Position numbers and translations under genes: made by a program. Below the pieces are notes generated by a model. That model made no database searches. It was not told the DNA's origin and saw only the letters and a program-made list of their open reading frames with translations. 64,000 nucleotides of DNA. Origin: Azorhizobium sp943371865. Lineage in GTDB: Bacteria > Pseudomonadota > Alphaproteobacteria > Rhizobiales > Xanthobacteraceae. Positions 43,159 through 52,655 of this stretch are shown here, in pieces (position 1 is the first letter of the stretch; each line of letters begins with the position of its first letter). The DNA lies in assembly GCF_943371865.1 (NCBI RefSeq), contig NZ_CALRWL010000011.1, positions 1 through 64,000 of the forward strand, in the 5' to 3' direction.

Positions 43159-44049
43159 ATGAGTTTGCAGACTGAAGCCCCCACGCCGCTCGAAGAGCTT
43201 CCCCTTGCCGTCACCGCCAATCCGCCCGGTGACGCCCTGGTGGAAACCCTCACCGCAGCCCTGGACAAAGTGGCGGACGCGGCCACCGCGGACGATCCGG
43301 TGGAGATGGTCCATGACGCCCGCAAGGCGCTGAAGGAATATCGCGCGCTGCTGCGGCTGGTCCCCGGCGATGCGGCAAAGACGGCCCGCCACGCCGCGGC
43401 GGCCACGGCGCGCACCTTGTCGGCGGCGCGGGACCGGCAGGCGGCCCGCGAAGCGCTGGAGGCGCTGGAAGACGCGGATCTGATCCCCGCTCCCCATGCC
43501 GCCCAGGCCATGGCGGTGATCGACGCCCTCCCCCATGCCGCCGCCGAGGATGCGGACCACCGGGCCGTTCTCCTGGCCTTCCTGGCCACCGCGCGGGCGG
43601 ATCATGCCGACCATCTCGATACCGCCGCCCGGGCCGCCGATGTGGTGGCCGGCTTGCGCAAGGCCTATGCAAAGGCTTACGCCGCAAAAGATTGGAGCCG
43701 GCCGGAGAGCCTGCACGACTTGCGCAAGCGCGTGGTGACCCATCGCTACCAGATGGCGTTCGCCGCCGACATCAGCCGCGGCGGCAAGGGCGGGAAGCGG
43801 GCGCGCAGCGCCCAGCGCCTGCGCGATATTCTCGGCCTCTACCAGGATCTGGAGGCGCTCAAGCTGATCCTGGCCGCCGCCCTCGGCACCGCGCACGAGG
43901 CGGTCATGTCCGACATCGCCGCCGCCACCCGCACCTTCCAGCGCAAGCTGGTGAAGCAGGCGCAAGCCCGCCACGCCCAGCTGTTCCGCCACCGCCCGCG
44001 CCAGTTCGAGGACCGGCTGCGGCGCCGGTTCGCCCCACCATCCCTCTGA
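43159..44049 (+). CDS. CHAD domain protein
   Basis: The 296-residue all-helical protein carries the CHAD features: VEMVHDARKALKEYRALLRL near the N-terminus, with conserved histidine and basic residues, and the second half repeat SLHDLRKRVVTHRYQMAFAA followed by RSAQRLRDILGLYQDLEALK. CHAD domains bind polyphosphate and occur on polyphosphate granules, often near CYTH enzymes; no CYTH domain is attached here. ATG 43159 is chosen because it starts just before the low-complexity N-terminus; the in-frame ATG at 43141 is possible and neither has a strong ribosome-binding site. Confidence 0.85.
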   Translation: MSLQTEAPTPLEELPLAVTANPPGDALVETLTAALDKVADAATADDPVEMVHDARKALKEYRALLRLVPGDAAKTARHAAAATARTLSAARDRQAAREALEALEDADLIPAPHAAQAMAVIDALPHAAAEDADHRAVLLAFLATARADHADHLDTAARAADVVAGLRKAYAKAYAAKDWSRPESLHDLRKRVVTHRYQMAFAADISRGGKGGKRARSAQRLRDILGLYQDLEALKLILAAALGTAHEAVMSDIAAATRTFQRKLVKQAQARHAQLFRHRPRQFEDRLRRRFAPPSL

Positions 44050-44064
44050 TCGGAAAGCGCTTTT

Positions 44065-44892
44065 TCAGCTTCCCACCCGCAAGGGCGCGCCCATCTTGCG
44101 CAGGCAGGCGATCACCGAAAGGGCGGTGATGCGGCCGGTCTTGGGGTTGTCGCTGGGGATGTTCTCGATGGTCATGGAGAAGCTGGCGCTGTCCGCATCC
44201 ACTTCGATGGAGTGGGTGTTGCGGGTCAGTGCCGGGTCGGCCCAGATGTCCAAGGTGGTGCGGTCGGGGCCGATGCCGGCCAGCGACAGGGCGACCGCCA
44301 CATTGAGATTGGCCGGGAAGCCCACCGCCGCCTCGCGCGGGGTGCCGGAAAACACCTTCAGAGGCGCCGAAAGGCTTGAAATATCGATGTTATTGGCCAC
44401 CAGATAGGGGGCGCCGAGCAGGCCCTTCACCGGCTTGCGGGTGGTCATGCGCACCGAGCGGATCTCGCCCTCCGCCGCGGCGGTGACCGCATCCAGGCCC
44501 AGCAGCGCGCCGGACGGGACCACGATCTGGCCACCATAAGTCTTTGCCAGATCGATCAATTCCGGATGGGCGAGCAGGGCGCCGGAACTGAGCACCACCA
44601 CGATCTTGCCCGCCTTCAGGAACGGGCTGGCGATCTCCGGCAGCAAGGCCGCTGGGGCGCATTCGACCACGATATCGGCCAGGGGCTCCAGGTCTTCAAT
44701 GGCCACCACCTCCACCGGGGTGGCAAGGCCGGCGAGGCGGGTGCGGGCGGCGTCCCGGTCGCGGGCGGACACCGCGGTCAGGCGGCAGCCGGGAAGGCCG
44801 GAATCCAGCGCCCGCGCCACGTCCAGGCCGACGGCCCCCAGGCCAGCAATGGCCACCCGCGCCGGCTGGCGCCCATTCGACTGCCCGCTCAT
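44065..44892 (-). CDS. nadX: L-aspartate dehydrogenase
   Basis: A 275-residue enzyme with an N-terminal Rossmann domain (VAIAGLGAVGLDVARALDSG), DIVVECAPAALLPEIASPF, VVLSSGALLAHPELIDLAKT and the catalytic-domain motif FPANLNVAVALSLAGIGPDR, which contains the conserved Asn of NadX. It makes iminoaspartate from aspartate for NAD synthesis, or acts in aspartate catabolism. nadA and nadC are not adjacent, so the metabolic role is open. AAGGGGA precedes the ATG at 44892; a longer frame upstream is rejected. Confidence 0.88.
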   Translation of the reverse strand: MSGQSNGRQPARVAIAGLGAVGLDVARALDSGLPGCRLTAVSARDRDAARTRLAGLATPVEVVAIEDLEPLADIVVECAPAALLPEIASPFLKAGKIVVVLSSGALLAHPELIDLAKTYGGQIVVPSGALLGLDAVTAAAEGEIRSVRMTTRKPVKGLLGAPYLVANNIDISSLSAPLKVFSGTPREAAVGFPANLNVAVALSLAGIGPDRTTLDIWADPALTRNTHSIEVDADSASFSMTIENIPSDNPKTGRITALSVIACLRKMGAPLRVGS

Positions 44893-45088
44893 GTGATCCC
44901 CTTCGCGCCTGGAATACCCCGTCAACACCGGTTTGCTCGATAGCATCGTCCCGCCGTCCGGCGCCAGCGCGAAGGCGCGCCCAGGGTGGGTGCGACCGCG
45001 CAAGAAAAAGGCCGGCACGCGGCCAGCCTCTTCCGTCCGATACAAGAAAATACATTGCTTTACAGCATGTTAGGCCAAGACCTACGCA

Positions 45089-45706
45089 TCACGCCTTGGG
45101 CTTGGCCAAGGCGTAGCACATGTCCAGATGCATCTGAATGATGGGCAAAGTCTTCTTGGCGAAGGCCTGGAGCACCGGATTGTCGCCGCCCTTGGCGTAG
45201 CCGGCGAACAGGCCCACCGCATCCTGGTGGCCCTTGGTCTGCACCGCGATGTAATCGGCGTCGAATGCCGCGCCCTTTTCAGACTTCAGGCGCGCCAGAA
45301 TGGCATCAAAATCCGCCCCGAGGCCGGGCGGCGGGGTGATGCCTGCATTGGACTTGCCCAGCGCGGCCACAAATCCCTTCCCGATCTTGGTATGATCGGA
45401 AATCATCTTGCGCGCAAACACCCGCACCTTGCGGTTCTTGCTGTTCTGCAATGCCACCTGGCTGGTGACGATCTCGAATTGGTTGGCCGCCGCCGCGGTT
45501 TCGATGAAGGCCTTGGTGCTGGGCACGGTGGCCGCCGCGGCCAGCGCCGCCGGGGTCGGCTGGCCGGCGGGCGGGGCGGCGTGGGTCATCGCCATGGTGG
45601 GGGCCATGGTGGGGGCCATGGTCTGGGCGAGGGCGCCAGGCGCGCTCGCCATCAGGACGCCGCCGACCACAAGTGCGCCCGCGAAAGAGTTAAATGTCAC
45701 GCGCAT
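45089..45706 (-). CDS. exported DUF4142 protein
   Basis: A 205-residue protein with a signal peptide ending GALAQ. Next comes the short repeat MAPTMAPTMAMT, coded by tandem GGGGCCATGGT-type units, and then the helical DUF4142 (ferritin-like) domain: STKAFIETAAAANQFEIVTS, KVRVFARKMISDHTKIGKGF and FAGYAKGGDNPVLQAFAKKT. The family is periplasmic and often stress-linked, with no defined activity. ATG 45706 has GGGG upstream. It is 110 bp upstream of the oxdC stop on the same strand but with its own leader, so cotranscription is possible but unproven. Confidence 0.85.
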   Translation of the reverse strand: MRVTFNSFAGALVVGGVLMASAPGALAQTMAPTMAPTMAMTHAAPPAGQPTPAALAAAATVPSTKAFIETAAAANQFEIVTSQVALQNSKNRKVRVFARKMISDHTKIGKGFVAALGKSNAGITPPPGLGADFDAILARLKSEKGAAFDADYIAVQTKGHQDAVGLFAGYAKGGDNPVLQAFAKKTLPIIQMHLDMCYALAKPKA

Positions 45707-45817
45707 ATCGCCCCACTCCCCATGATTTACGTGTGTATGATACCTACATTCCGTGACGCTTTCCCACAATTCACCAAATGCGACACCCTGTGGCACGGGC
45801 ATGTCCCATGACACGCC

Positions 45818-47074
45818 CTATTGCGGCATCACCACCGGCTTGGTGGCGGGGAAGCGGGCGATGGTTGCCGCATCCACATTCAGGTGCTGAGACACCATCG
45901 CCCGCGGCGTATGGGCGAGCCAGTCGGACAGCGACACATCCTGGAACTCCGGGGCGCGGAACACCTCCAGGAACACCAGGTCGGTGGTGCCGGTGTTGCG
46001 CACATAATGGCCGAGCGACTTCTTCACATAGCCGATGTCGCCGGGCTTGAAATTCTGCGTCACCGCCTTGGGGCCGGTGGCGAAGATGGTCATCTCCGCT
46101 TCGCCGGCGATGTAATATTGCCACTCGTCCGCATTGGGGTGCCAGTGCATCTCCCGCAGCCCGCCGGGATGCACCGTCACCAAGGCGGCGGCGATGGTGG
46201 TGGAGGCGGGGAAGTTGCGGCTGTCGACGATGCGCGCCTCGCCGCCCTTGGTGCTGCGGCTGGGGGCCATGCCGGCCAAATCGAAGGTGGAGGCCCGCGG
46301 CATCCGCCCGACGCTGCCGGCGGCCTCCGCCTGCTCGGCGGCGAGCGGGCCGGGCATGGCGCCCTGGAAGATGTAGAGATCGTCCAGCGGAATGCGGGCG
46401 AAGGTCTCCGCCGGCAGGCCGAAGTTCAGCGCCAGCACCTCCGGCGGGGTGTGGGCCATCCATTCGGTCAGCATCAGGGTGCTGTATTCGCTGGCCTTGC
46501 CATCGTCGAAGCAGAGGATGAATTCGGTGCCGTCGGGCCCGATGCCCTGGAGCGAATGGGGCAGGCCGGCGGGGAAATACCACAGCCCGCCCTCGCCCAC
46601 GTCCTCCACATTGGCGCGGCCGGCGGCATCGATGGTGGTGATGCGGCAGGCGCCCTTGGTGACATAGGCCCATTCCGCCTGCTGGTGCCAATGCATCTCG
46701 CGGATGCCGCCGCGGGTCAGGCGCATGTTGACGCCGGAGATCTGCTCGGAGATGGCGAAATCCGCCTGGGTCACCTGCCGCGCCCAGCCGCCGTTCTGCA
46801 CCCGGCGGGGAGCGTTGTTGAACGAGGCCCAGAACATCGGCATGTCGCCCACGTCGGTGGCCGGCGGCGAAAAGGCGCCGGGGAACTGGCTGGCCAGCGC
46901 CGGATTCTGCGGGCCGGGATCGGTGGCGCTGGAGGGATTGCTCAGGGTGTTGGTCACCCCCTGCGGCGGGCGGTCGGGATTGCCGAAACTGGCGGCCTGG
47001 GCGGCGGAGGCGGCGGTCATCACCGTCCCGGCGGCGGCCGCGGCCAGCAGATTGCGACGAGAGAGCGGGTCCAT
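45818..47074 (-). CDS. oxdC: oxalate decarboxylase (bicupin), Tat-exported
   Basis: A 418-residue bicupin. The N-terminus SRRNLLAAAAAGTVMTAASA is a twin-arginine signal. Cupin 1 has its manganese ligands in HWHQQAEW (His128, His130, Glu134) and His173; cupin 2 repeats this in REMHWHPNADEWQYYIAGEA and SLGHYVRN. The mobile lid that separates decarboxylase from oxidase, SENS in Bacillus OxdC, is SEYS here (195-198), with the catalytic glutamate (Glu196) kept. It converts oxalate to formate and CO2 in the periplasm. The OxlT-like carrier at 21.9 kb could be its partner. Confidence 0.9.
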   Translation of the reverse strand: MDPLSRRNLLAAAAAGTVMTAASAAQAASFGNPDRPPQGVTNTLSNPSSATDPGPQNPALASQFPGAFSPPATDVGDMPMFWASFNNAPRRVQNGGWARQVTQADFAISEQISGVNMRLTRGGIREMHWHQQAEWAYVTKGACRITTIDAAGRANVEDVGEGGLWYFPAGLPHSLQGIGPDGTEFILCFDDGKASEYSTLMLTEWMAHTPPEVLALNFGLPAETFARIPLDDLYIFQGAMPGPLAAEQAEAAGSVGRMPRASTFDLAGMAPSRSTKGGEARIVDSRNFPASTTIAAALVTVHPGGLREMHWHPNADEWQYYIAGEAEMTIFATGPKAVTQNFKPGDIGYVKKSLGHYVRNTGTTDLVFLEVFRAPEFQDVSLSDWLAHTPRAMVSQHLNVDAATIARFPATKPVVMPQ

Positions 47075-47217
47075 GGCTGTCTTCCCTGCGGTTCCGGTGC
47101 TGCGCCGGCCGCTTCGATTATAGCGCGCCCCGCGCCGGGGGCGCTGACCGCAAGATCATTTCATGCCATCTTTCCCCTCTGGTCTTCCCACTTCCCACGC
47201 TCCGGGATCGCTTGCCC

Positions 47218-48057
47218 ATGCCGCTCGCGCTCGTGTCCATCGCCACCGAAGCCGAGCCCCTCGACGGCTTGCTCTACACGCCGGACACCGGGCCGGTGCG
47301 CGCGGCGGCGCTGCTGATGCACGGCAATTGCCATAATTTCTACACCGGCCCGTCGCGCTTCCTGCCCCCGGTGCTGCTGGAGCGCGGCATTGCGTGCCTG
47401 GCCTTCAACCGGCGCGGCCATGACATGGTGACCTCGCTCACCGGCCGGGCGGTGGGCGGCGGCTCGTTCCAATTGGCGCGCGAAGCCATCGCCGACAACC
47501 GGGCGGCCGCGGACTTCCTCGCCGCGCGCGGCTTCACCCATCCCATCGTCATCGGCCACAGCAATGGCGGCATGCTGGCGGCCCAGCATTGCGCCGACGA
47601 TTATGGCGCGCCGCGCGCTTTGGTGCTGATGTCGGCCCATAGCGGCGGCACCTCGAACGTTCCGCTCATGAGCGGCCTCGGCCTGTTCGCCCAGGATCGA
47701 TTGCCGGAACTCACCGCCACCGCGCAGGCGATGGTGGACGCGGGACGCGGGCGCGAACTGATGCTGCTGCCGGACTGGTGGTGGGTGATCAGCGCCGAGA
47801 GTTTTCTCGACCGGGTGCACAACACCCCCGATACGCTGGTCAATGCCCCAAGGGTCCGCTGCCCGACGCTCTATCTGCGCGGCGACCAGGAATCCCCCGC
47901 CGGCTATCCCGCCGAGGCCTTCGGCGCCGCCGCCACCGCCCCGTGCGATGTCTGGGTGCTGCCGAATTGCGATCATTTCTATACCGGCCAGGAGCAGCAG
48001 GTGGCGGTTCAGGTGGCCGACTGGATTGATCGCACCTGCGGTTTCACCGCCCCCTGA
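47218..48057 (+). CDS. alpha/beta hydrolase of unknown substrate
   Basis: A 279-residue cytoplasmic hydrolase. The oxyanion region is ALLMHGNCHNFYTGPSRFLP, the nucleophile elbow GHSNGGM (GxSxG), the acid probably in YLRGDQESPAGY and the histidine in PNCDHFYTGQEQQ. It resembles esterases/serine peptidases of the alpha/beta family without a specific match. Divergent from oxdC with a 143-bp shared promoter region. ATG 47218 is preferred to a TTG two codons earlier. Confidence 0.78.
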   Translation: MPLALVSIATEAEPLDGLLYTPDTGPVRAAALLMHGNCHNFYTGPSRFLPPVLLERGIACLAFNRRGHDMVTSLTGRAVGGGSFQLAREAIADNRAAADFLAARGFTHPIVIGHSNGGMLAAQHCADDYGAPRALVLMSAHSGGTSNVPLMSGLGLFAQDRLPELTATAQAMVDAGRGRELMLLPDWWWVISAESFLDRVHNTPDTLVNAPRVRCPTLYLRGDQESPAGYPAEAFGAAATAPCDVWVLPNCDHFYTGQEQQVAVQVADWIDRTCGFTAP

Positions 48058-48495
48058 GGCGCCCCAACGCCCTGCGACACAAGCCGCGCGACGGCCCGCC
48101 GCAGCCCCTGCGGCCAAGCTGAACGCCCATGCGGCATTGCAGCAATGCGGGGGTACGTCTCGTCGCAGCGACACCGGCTATCGTCGCCGCAACACCTGTT
48201 GCAATGTTATAAGTCCTCTCATGTGCAACCACCGGGCGCGTTTCGGCCCGGCAGCGTTCAGCAGAAGGACAACTCGCGTGAGCACCGTCCCGACGGCACG
48301 CCCGGCGCCTCCCGCAGGCGCGGCCCCCGCCCGTGCGCCCCGCCCCGCCCATTATGCCGCACGCGCCGGTGGCCGGCTCGCTGCGTATCCCTTCATGGCA
48401 GCGGATGTCGCCGGTGCCGGAGTGTGCGCTTCCGGGAGCCGCCCGCGTCTTGCGGCGGCCCCAGCACATCTCACCGTCTGCAAAGGTATCGCATC
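48058..48495 (+). promoter_or_regulatory. 438-bp cydAB upstream region with several dyads
   Basis: No gene supported. GCATTGC (48134-48140) A GCAATGC (48142-48148) is a perfect 15-bp palindrome, and GCAACA-CC-TGTTGC (48189-48202) a second. TTGCAA and GTGCAAC follow within 35 bases, so a TTGCA-type half-site recurs. A TATAAG sequence at 48209-48214 could be a -10 element. These may be operators for a redox or nitric-oxide regulator of cydAB; no perfect FNR box was seen. Confidence 0.4.
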
Positions 48496-49950
48496 ATGTT
48501 CGGTCTGACCGCCCTGGAACTGGCGCGGATCCAGTTCGGCTTCACCATCTCGTTCCACATCGTGTTTCCCGCCATCACCATCGGACTGGCCAGCTATCTG
48601 GCGGTGCTCGAGGGGCTGTGGCTGTGGAAGAAGGACGGGACCTATCGCGACCTCTACCATTTCTGGTCCAAGGTCTTCGCCGTCAACTTCGCCATGGGCG
48701 TGGTCTCCGGCCTGGTGATGGCCTACCAGTTCGGCACCAACTGGAGCTATTTCTCCGCCTTCGCCGGCGGCGTCACCGGCCCGCTGCTGGCCTATGAGGT
48801 GCTCACCGCCTTCTTCCTGGAGGCGGGCTTTCTCGGCGTGATGCTGTTCGGCTGGAACAAGGTGGGGCCGGGATTGCACTTCTTCGCCACCGTCATGGTG
48901 GCGCTGGGCACGCTGGTCTCCACCACCTGGATTCTGGCCTCCAATTCCTGGATGCAGACCCCGCAGGGCTTCGAGATCATCGGCGGGCGGGTGGTGCCCA
49001 CCGACTGGCTGGCGGTGATCTTCAACCCCTCCTTCCCCTATCGCCTCGTCCACATGACGCTGGCGGCGTATCTCGCCACGGCCCTGTTCGTGGGCGCCTC
49101 GGGCGCCTGGCATCTGCTCAAGGGCCGCCAGACCCCGGCCATGCGCACCATGTTCTCCATGTCGCTGTGGATGCTGCTGCTGGTGACCCCGCTGCAGATC
49201 TATGCGGGCGATTCCCACGGCCTCAACACGCTGAAGTATCAGCCGGCCAAGCTCGCGGCTATCGAAGGCCATTGGGAGAATGTGCCCGGCGAGGCGGTGC
49301 CGCTGATCCTGTTCGGCTGGCCGGACATGGCCAAGGAGACCACCCGCTGGGCGGTGGAAATCCCCCATCTGGGAAGCCTGCTGCTGACCCATAGCTGGGA
49401 CGGCCAGATCCCCGCTTTGAAGGAATTTGCCCCCGAGGACCGGCCCAACTCCACCGTGGTGTTCTGGACCTTCCGCATCATGGTGGGCCTGGGCATGCTG
49501 ATGCTGCTGCTGGCGGTGGGCGGGGCGTGGCTGCGCTGGCGCGGCACCCTCTATGAGAACCGCCTGTTCCTGTGGTTCGCCCTGCTCATGGGCCCCACCG
49601 GCATCATCGCCATCCTGGCCGGCTGGTTCACCACCGAGATCGGCCGACAGCCCTGGATCGTCTATGGGGTGATGCGCACCAAGGACGCGGTCTCCAACCA
49701 TTCGGCGCTGGCGCTGTCCGCCACGCTGGGCCTGTTCTTCGTGATGTATTTCTTCGTGTTCGGCACCGGGCTCAGCTACATGCTGAAACTGGTGGGACGC
49801 GGCCCCGACGCCCACGAGCCCCCGCCCCATGGCGAGAGCGACGGCGGCAAGAAGCAGGCCGGCGGGCCGCAGAACATGCGCCCGTCCCGGCCGCTGTCGG
49901 CGGCGCCCGACGACGTGTCGCCCACCCCTTCTTCCAGCACGGGAGCCTGA
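48496..49950 (+). CDS. cydA: cytochrome bd-type (CIO) ubiquinol oxidase subunit I
   Basis: A 484-residue subunit with nine transmembrane helices. FTISFHIVFPAITIGLASYL contains the heme b595 histidine, FPYRLVHMTLAAYLATALFV the heme b558 histidine, and GWFTTEIGRQPWIVYGVMRT the quinol-site region. The Q-loop is short, as in cyanide-insensitive oxidases (CioA). It reduces oxygen to water at very low oxygen without pumping protons. The C-terminal 50 residues are polar and disordered. AAAGG precedes ATG 48496; cydB starts five bases after its stop. Confidence 0.95.
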   Translation: MFGLTALELARIQFGFTISFHIVFPAITIGLASYLAVLEGLWLWKKDGTYRDLYHFWSKVFAVNFAMGVVSGLVMAYQFGTNWSYFSAFAGGVTGPLLAYEVLTAFFLEAGFLGVMLFGWNKVGPGLHFFATVMVALGTLVSTTWILASNSWMQTPQGFEIIGGRVVPTDWLAVIFNPSFPYRLVHMTLAAYLATALFVGASGAWHLLKGRQTPAMRTMFSMSLWMLLLVTPLQIYAGDSHGLNTLKYQPAKLAAIEGHWENVPGEAVPLILFGWPDMAKETTRWAVEIPHLGSLLLTHSWDGQIPALKEFAPEDRPNSTVVFWTFRIMVGLGMLMLLLAVGGAWLRWRGTLYENRLFLWFALLMGPTGIIAILAGWFTTEIGRQPWIVYGVMRTKDAVSNHSALALSATLGLFFVMYFFVFGTGLSYMLKLVGRGPDAHEPPPHGESDGGKKQAGGPQNMRPSRPLSAAPDDVSPTPSSSTGA

Positions 49951-49955
49951 CGCAC

Positions 49956-50963
49956 ATGGGCATCGATCTCCCCCTCATCTGGGCCGGCATCATCGGCTTC
50001 GGCCTGATGATGTATGTGGTCATGGATGGTTTCGACCTCGGCATCGGCATCCTGTTCCCGTTCGTGCAGGATCGCACCGACCGCGACACCATGGTCAACA
50101 CCGTCGCCCCGGTGTGGGACGGCAACGAGACCTGGCTGGTGCTGGGCGGCGCCGGCCTGCTGGCGGCGTTTCCGCTGGCCTATTCGGTGCTGCTGAGCGC
50201 GCTCTATCTGCCGCTGGTGACCATGCTGGCCGGGCTGATCTGGCGCGGGGTGGGGTTCGAGTTCCGCTTCAAGGCGGACGAGAGCCACAAATGGTTCTGG
50301 GACCATGCCTTCGCCTGGGGCTCCTATATCGCCACCTTCTCGCAAGGGGTGTGCCTCGGCGCCTTCATCAACGGCTTCACCGTCACCGGCCCGTCCTATG
50401 ACGGCGGGGCGCTGGAGTTCCTGACCCCGTTCAGCATCTTCACCGGCCTGTCGCTGCTGGTGGCCTATGCGCTGCTCGGTGCGACCTGGCTGATCATGAA
50501 GACCGAAGGCAATCTGCAGGCGCGCATGGTGGCGCTGGCCCGGCCCATCACTCTGGCGCTGCTGGTGGTGATCGGCCTGGTGAGCCTATGGACGCCGCTG
50601 GTGCATGAAGAGGTGGCGCAGCGCTGGTTCACCTTGCCGAACCTGTTCTTCTTCGCGCCCATTCCGGTGCTGGTGCTGGGCACGGTGGCTCTGATGCTGA
50701 AGGTGCTGCAGCGGGAGACCCATGCCGCGCCGTTCCTGCTGGCCCTGGCGCTGTTGTTCTTCGGCTATAGTGGGCTGGCCATCAGCCTCTATCCCAACAT
50801 CATCCCGCCCTCGGTCTCCATCTGGGACGCCGCCGCCCCGGCCGAGAGCATGGGCTTCACTTTGGTGGGGGCGCTGTTCATCATCCCCATCATCCTGGCC
50901 TATACCGCGTGGTCCTATTATGTGTTCCGCGGCAAGGTGAAGGCGGGGGAGGGCTACCATTGA
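49956..50963 (+). CDS. cydB: cytochrome bd-type (CIO) ubiquinol oxidase subunit II
   Basis: A 335-residue, eight-helix subunit beginning LPLIWAGIIGFGLMMYVVMD. Conserved motifs are GFDLGIGILFPFV, VAPVWDGNETWLVLGGAGLL and ATFSQGVCLGAFINGFTVTG. It forms the oxidase with CydA. Its stop TGA overlaps the TTG start of the small DUF2474 gene. Confidence 0.95.
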   Translation: MGIDLPLIWAGIIGFGLMMYVVMDGFDLGIGILFPFVQDRTDRDTMVNTVAPVWDGNETWLVLGGAGLLAAFPLAYSVLLSALYLPLVTMLAGLIWRGVGFEFRFKADESHKWFWDHAFAWGSYIATFSQGVCLGAFINGFTVTGPSYDGGALEFLTPFSIFTGLSLLVAYALLGATWLIMKTEGNLQARMVALARPITLALLVVIGLVSLWTPLVHEEVAQRWFTLPNLFFFAPIPVLVLGTVALMLKVLQRETHAAPFLLALALLFFGYSGLAISLYPNIIPPSVSIWDAAAPAESMGFTLVGALFIIPIILAYTAWSYYVFRGKVKAGEGYH

Positions 50964-51100
50964 CCCCCGCCGCCGAGCGCCCCTCCTGGCTGAAGCGGAT
51001 CGGCTGGCTGGTGCTGATCTGGGCGCTGAGCGTCGGCGCGCTGGGGCTGTTCGCCCTGGCGTTCCGCGTGATCATGCGCAGCGTGGGGCTCTCCCCCTAG
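50960..51100 (+). CDS. DUF2474 small subunit of the CIO-type oxidase (TTG start)
   Basis: A 46-residue protein with one transmembrane helix (WLVLIWALSVGALGLFALAF) after RPSWLKRIG, the pattern of DUF2474 proteins that follow cioAB. It plays a role comparable to CydX/CydS in stabilising the oxidase; this is inferred from position. The TTG at 50960 overlaps the cydB stop (TTGA) and has GGGGGAGGG upstream, so translation is coupled. Too short and with too rare a start to be called by most gene finders. Confidence 0.85.
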   Translation: MTPAAERPSWLKRIGWLVLIWALSVGALGLFALAFRVIMRSVGLSP

Positions 51101-51109
51101 CTGCGGGGC

Positions 51110-51836
<727 letters not shown>

Positions 51837-51844
<8 letters not shown>

Positions 51845-52655
51845 GGGCGGCCTCCTGCTCTGCCGCTTTGGCGGCGCTCTTGCCCAGATAGGCCTCGATC
51901 ACCGCCGGATTGGCGCGGATCGCCGCCGGCGGGCCTTCGGCGATGAGGCGGCCATAGTTCAGCACCACGATGCGGTCGGACACCTCCATCACCATGGGCA
52001 TGTCGTGCTCCACCAAAAGGATGGTGACGCCGCGCGCGCGGATGGTGCGCAGCAATTGCACGAACACCTGGGTCTCGGAGGCATTCATGCCCGATACCGG
52101 CTCATCCAGCAGCAGCATGGCCGGGCGGGTGGCCAGCGCCAGCGCCACCCCCACCAGGCGCTGCTCGCCATAGGACAAGGCCCCCGCCATCTCGTCCGCC
52201 CGGTGGGCCAGGCCCACCAGATCGAGAATGCCATAGGCCGTGTCCCGCGCCGCGCGCTCGGCGGCGCGCTCGCGCGGCAGGTTGAAGATGGCGTCGATCA
52301 GCCGCCCCGAGCCCTCGCGATGGAGGCCGATCAGCACATTCTCCAGCACCGTGTCATTGGCGAACACGCTGGTGCGCTGGAAGGTGCGCGCCAGCCCCAG
52401 CCGGGTGATGGCGTGCGGCTTCAGCCCCGCCAGCGGCACGCCCTGGAACCGCACCTCCCCCTGCGTGGGCTTGAGGAAGCCGGTGATGACGTTGAACGCC
52501 GTGGTCTTGCCGGCGCCATTGGGGCCGATGAGGCTGAGGATCTCGCCGGGGCGCACGTCGAAATGCAGATCGGCGATGGCGGTGAGGCCGCCGAAGCGCA
52601 CCGCCACGTGATCCACGCACAGGATGGGCTTTGCTTCGCTGACCGAAACACTCAT
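51837..52655 (-). CDS. livG: branched-chain amino acid-type ABC transporter ATPase LivG
   Basis: A 272-residue ATPase with the long LivG layout: VRFGGLTAIADLHFDVRPGE, Walker A LIGPNGAGKTTAFN, GLARTFQRTSVFANDTVLEN, signature LSYGEQRLVGVALALA, Walker B MLLLDEPVSGMN and LLVEHDMPMVMEVSDRIVVL. ATG 52655 overlaps the livM stop region by four bases; a longer in-frame reading upstream lies inside livM and is rejected. Confidence 0.93.

Noticed and set aside
48145..48495. 117-codon N-terminal extension of CydA
   Set aside because: CydA homologues start at MFGLTALELARIQFG-like sequence; the upstream part holds palindromes and a likely promoter.
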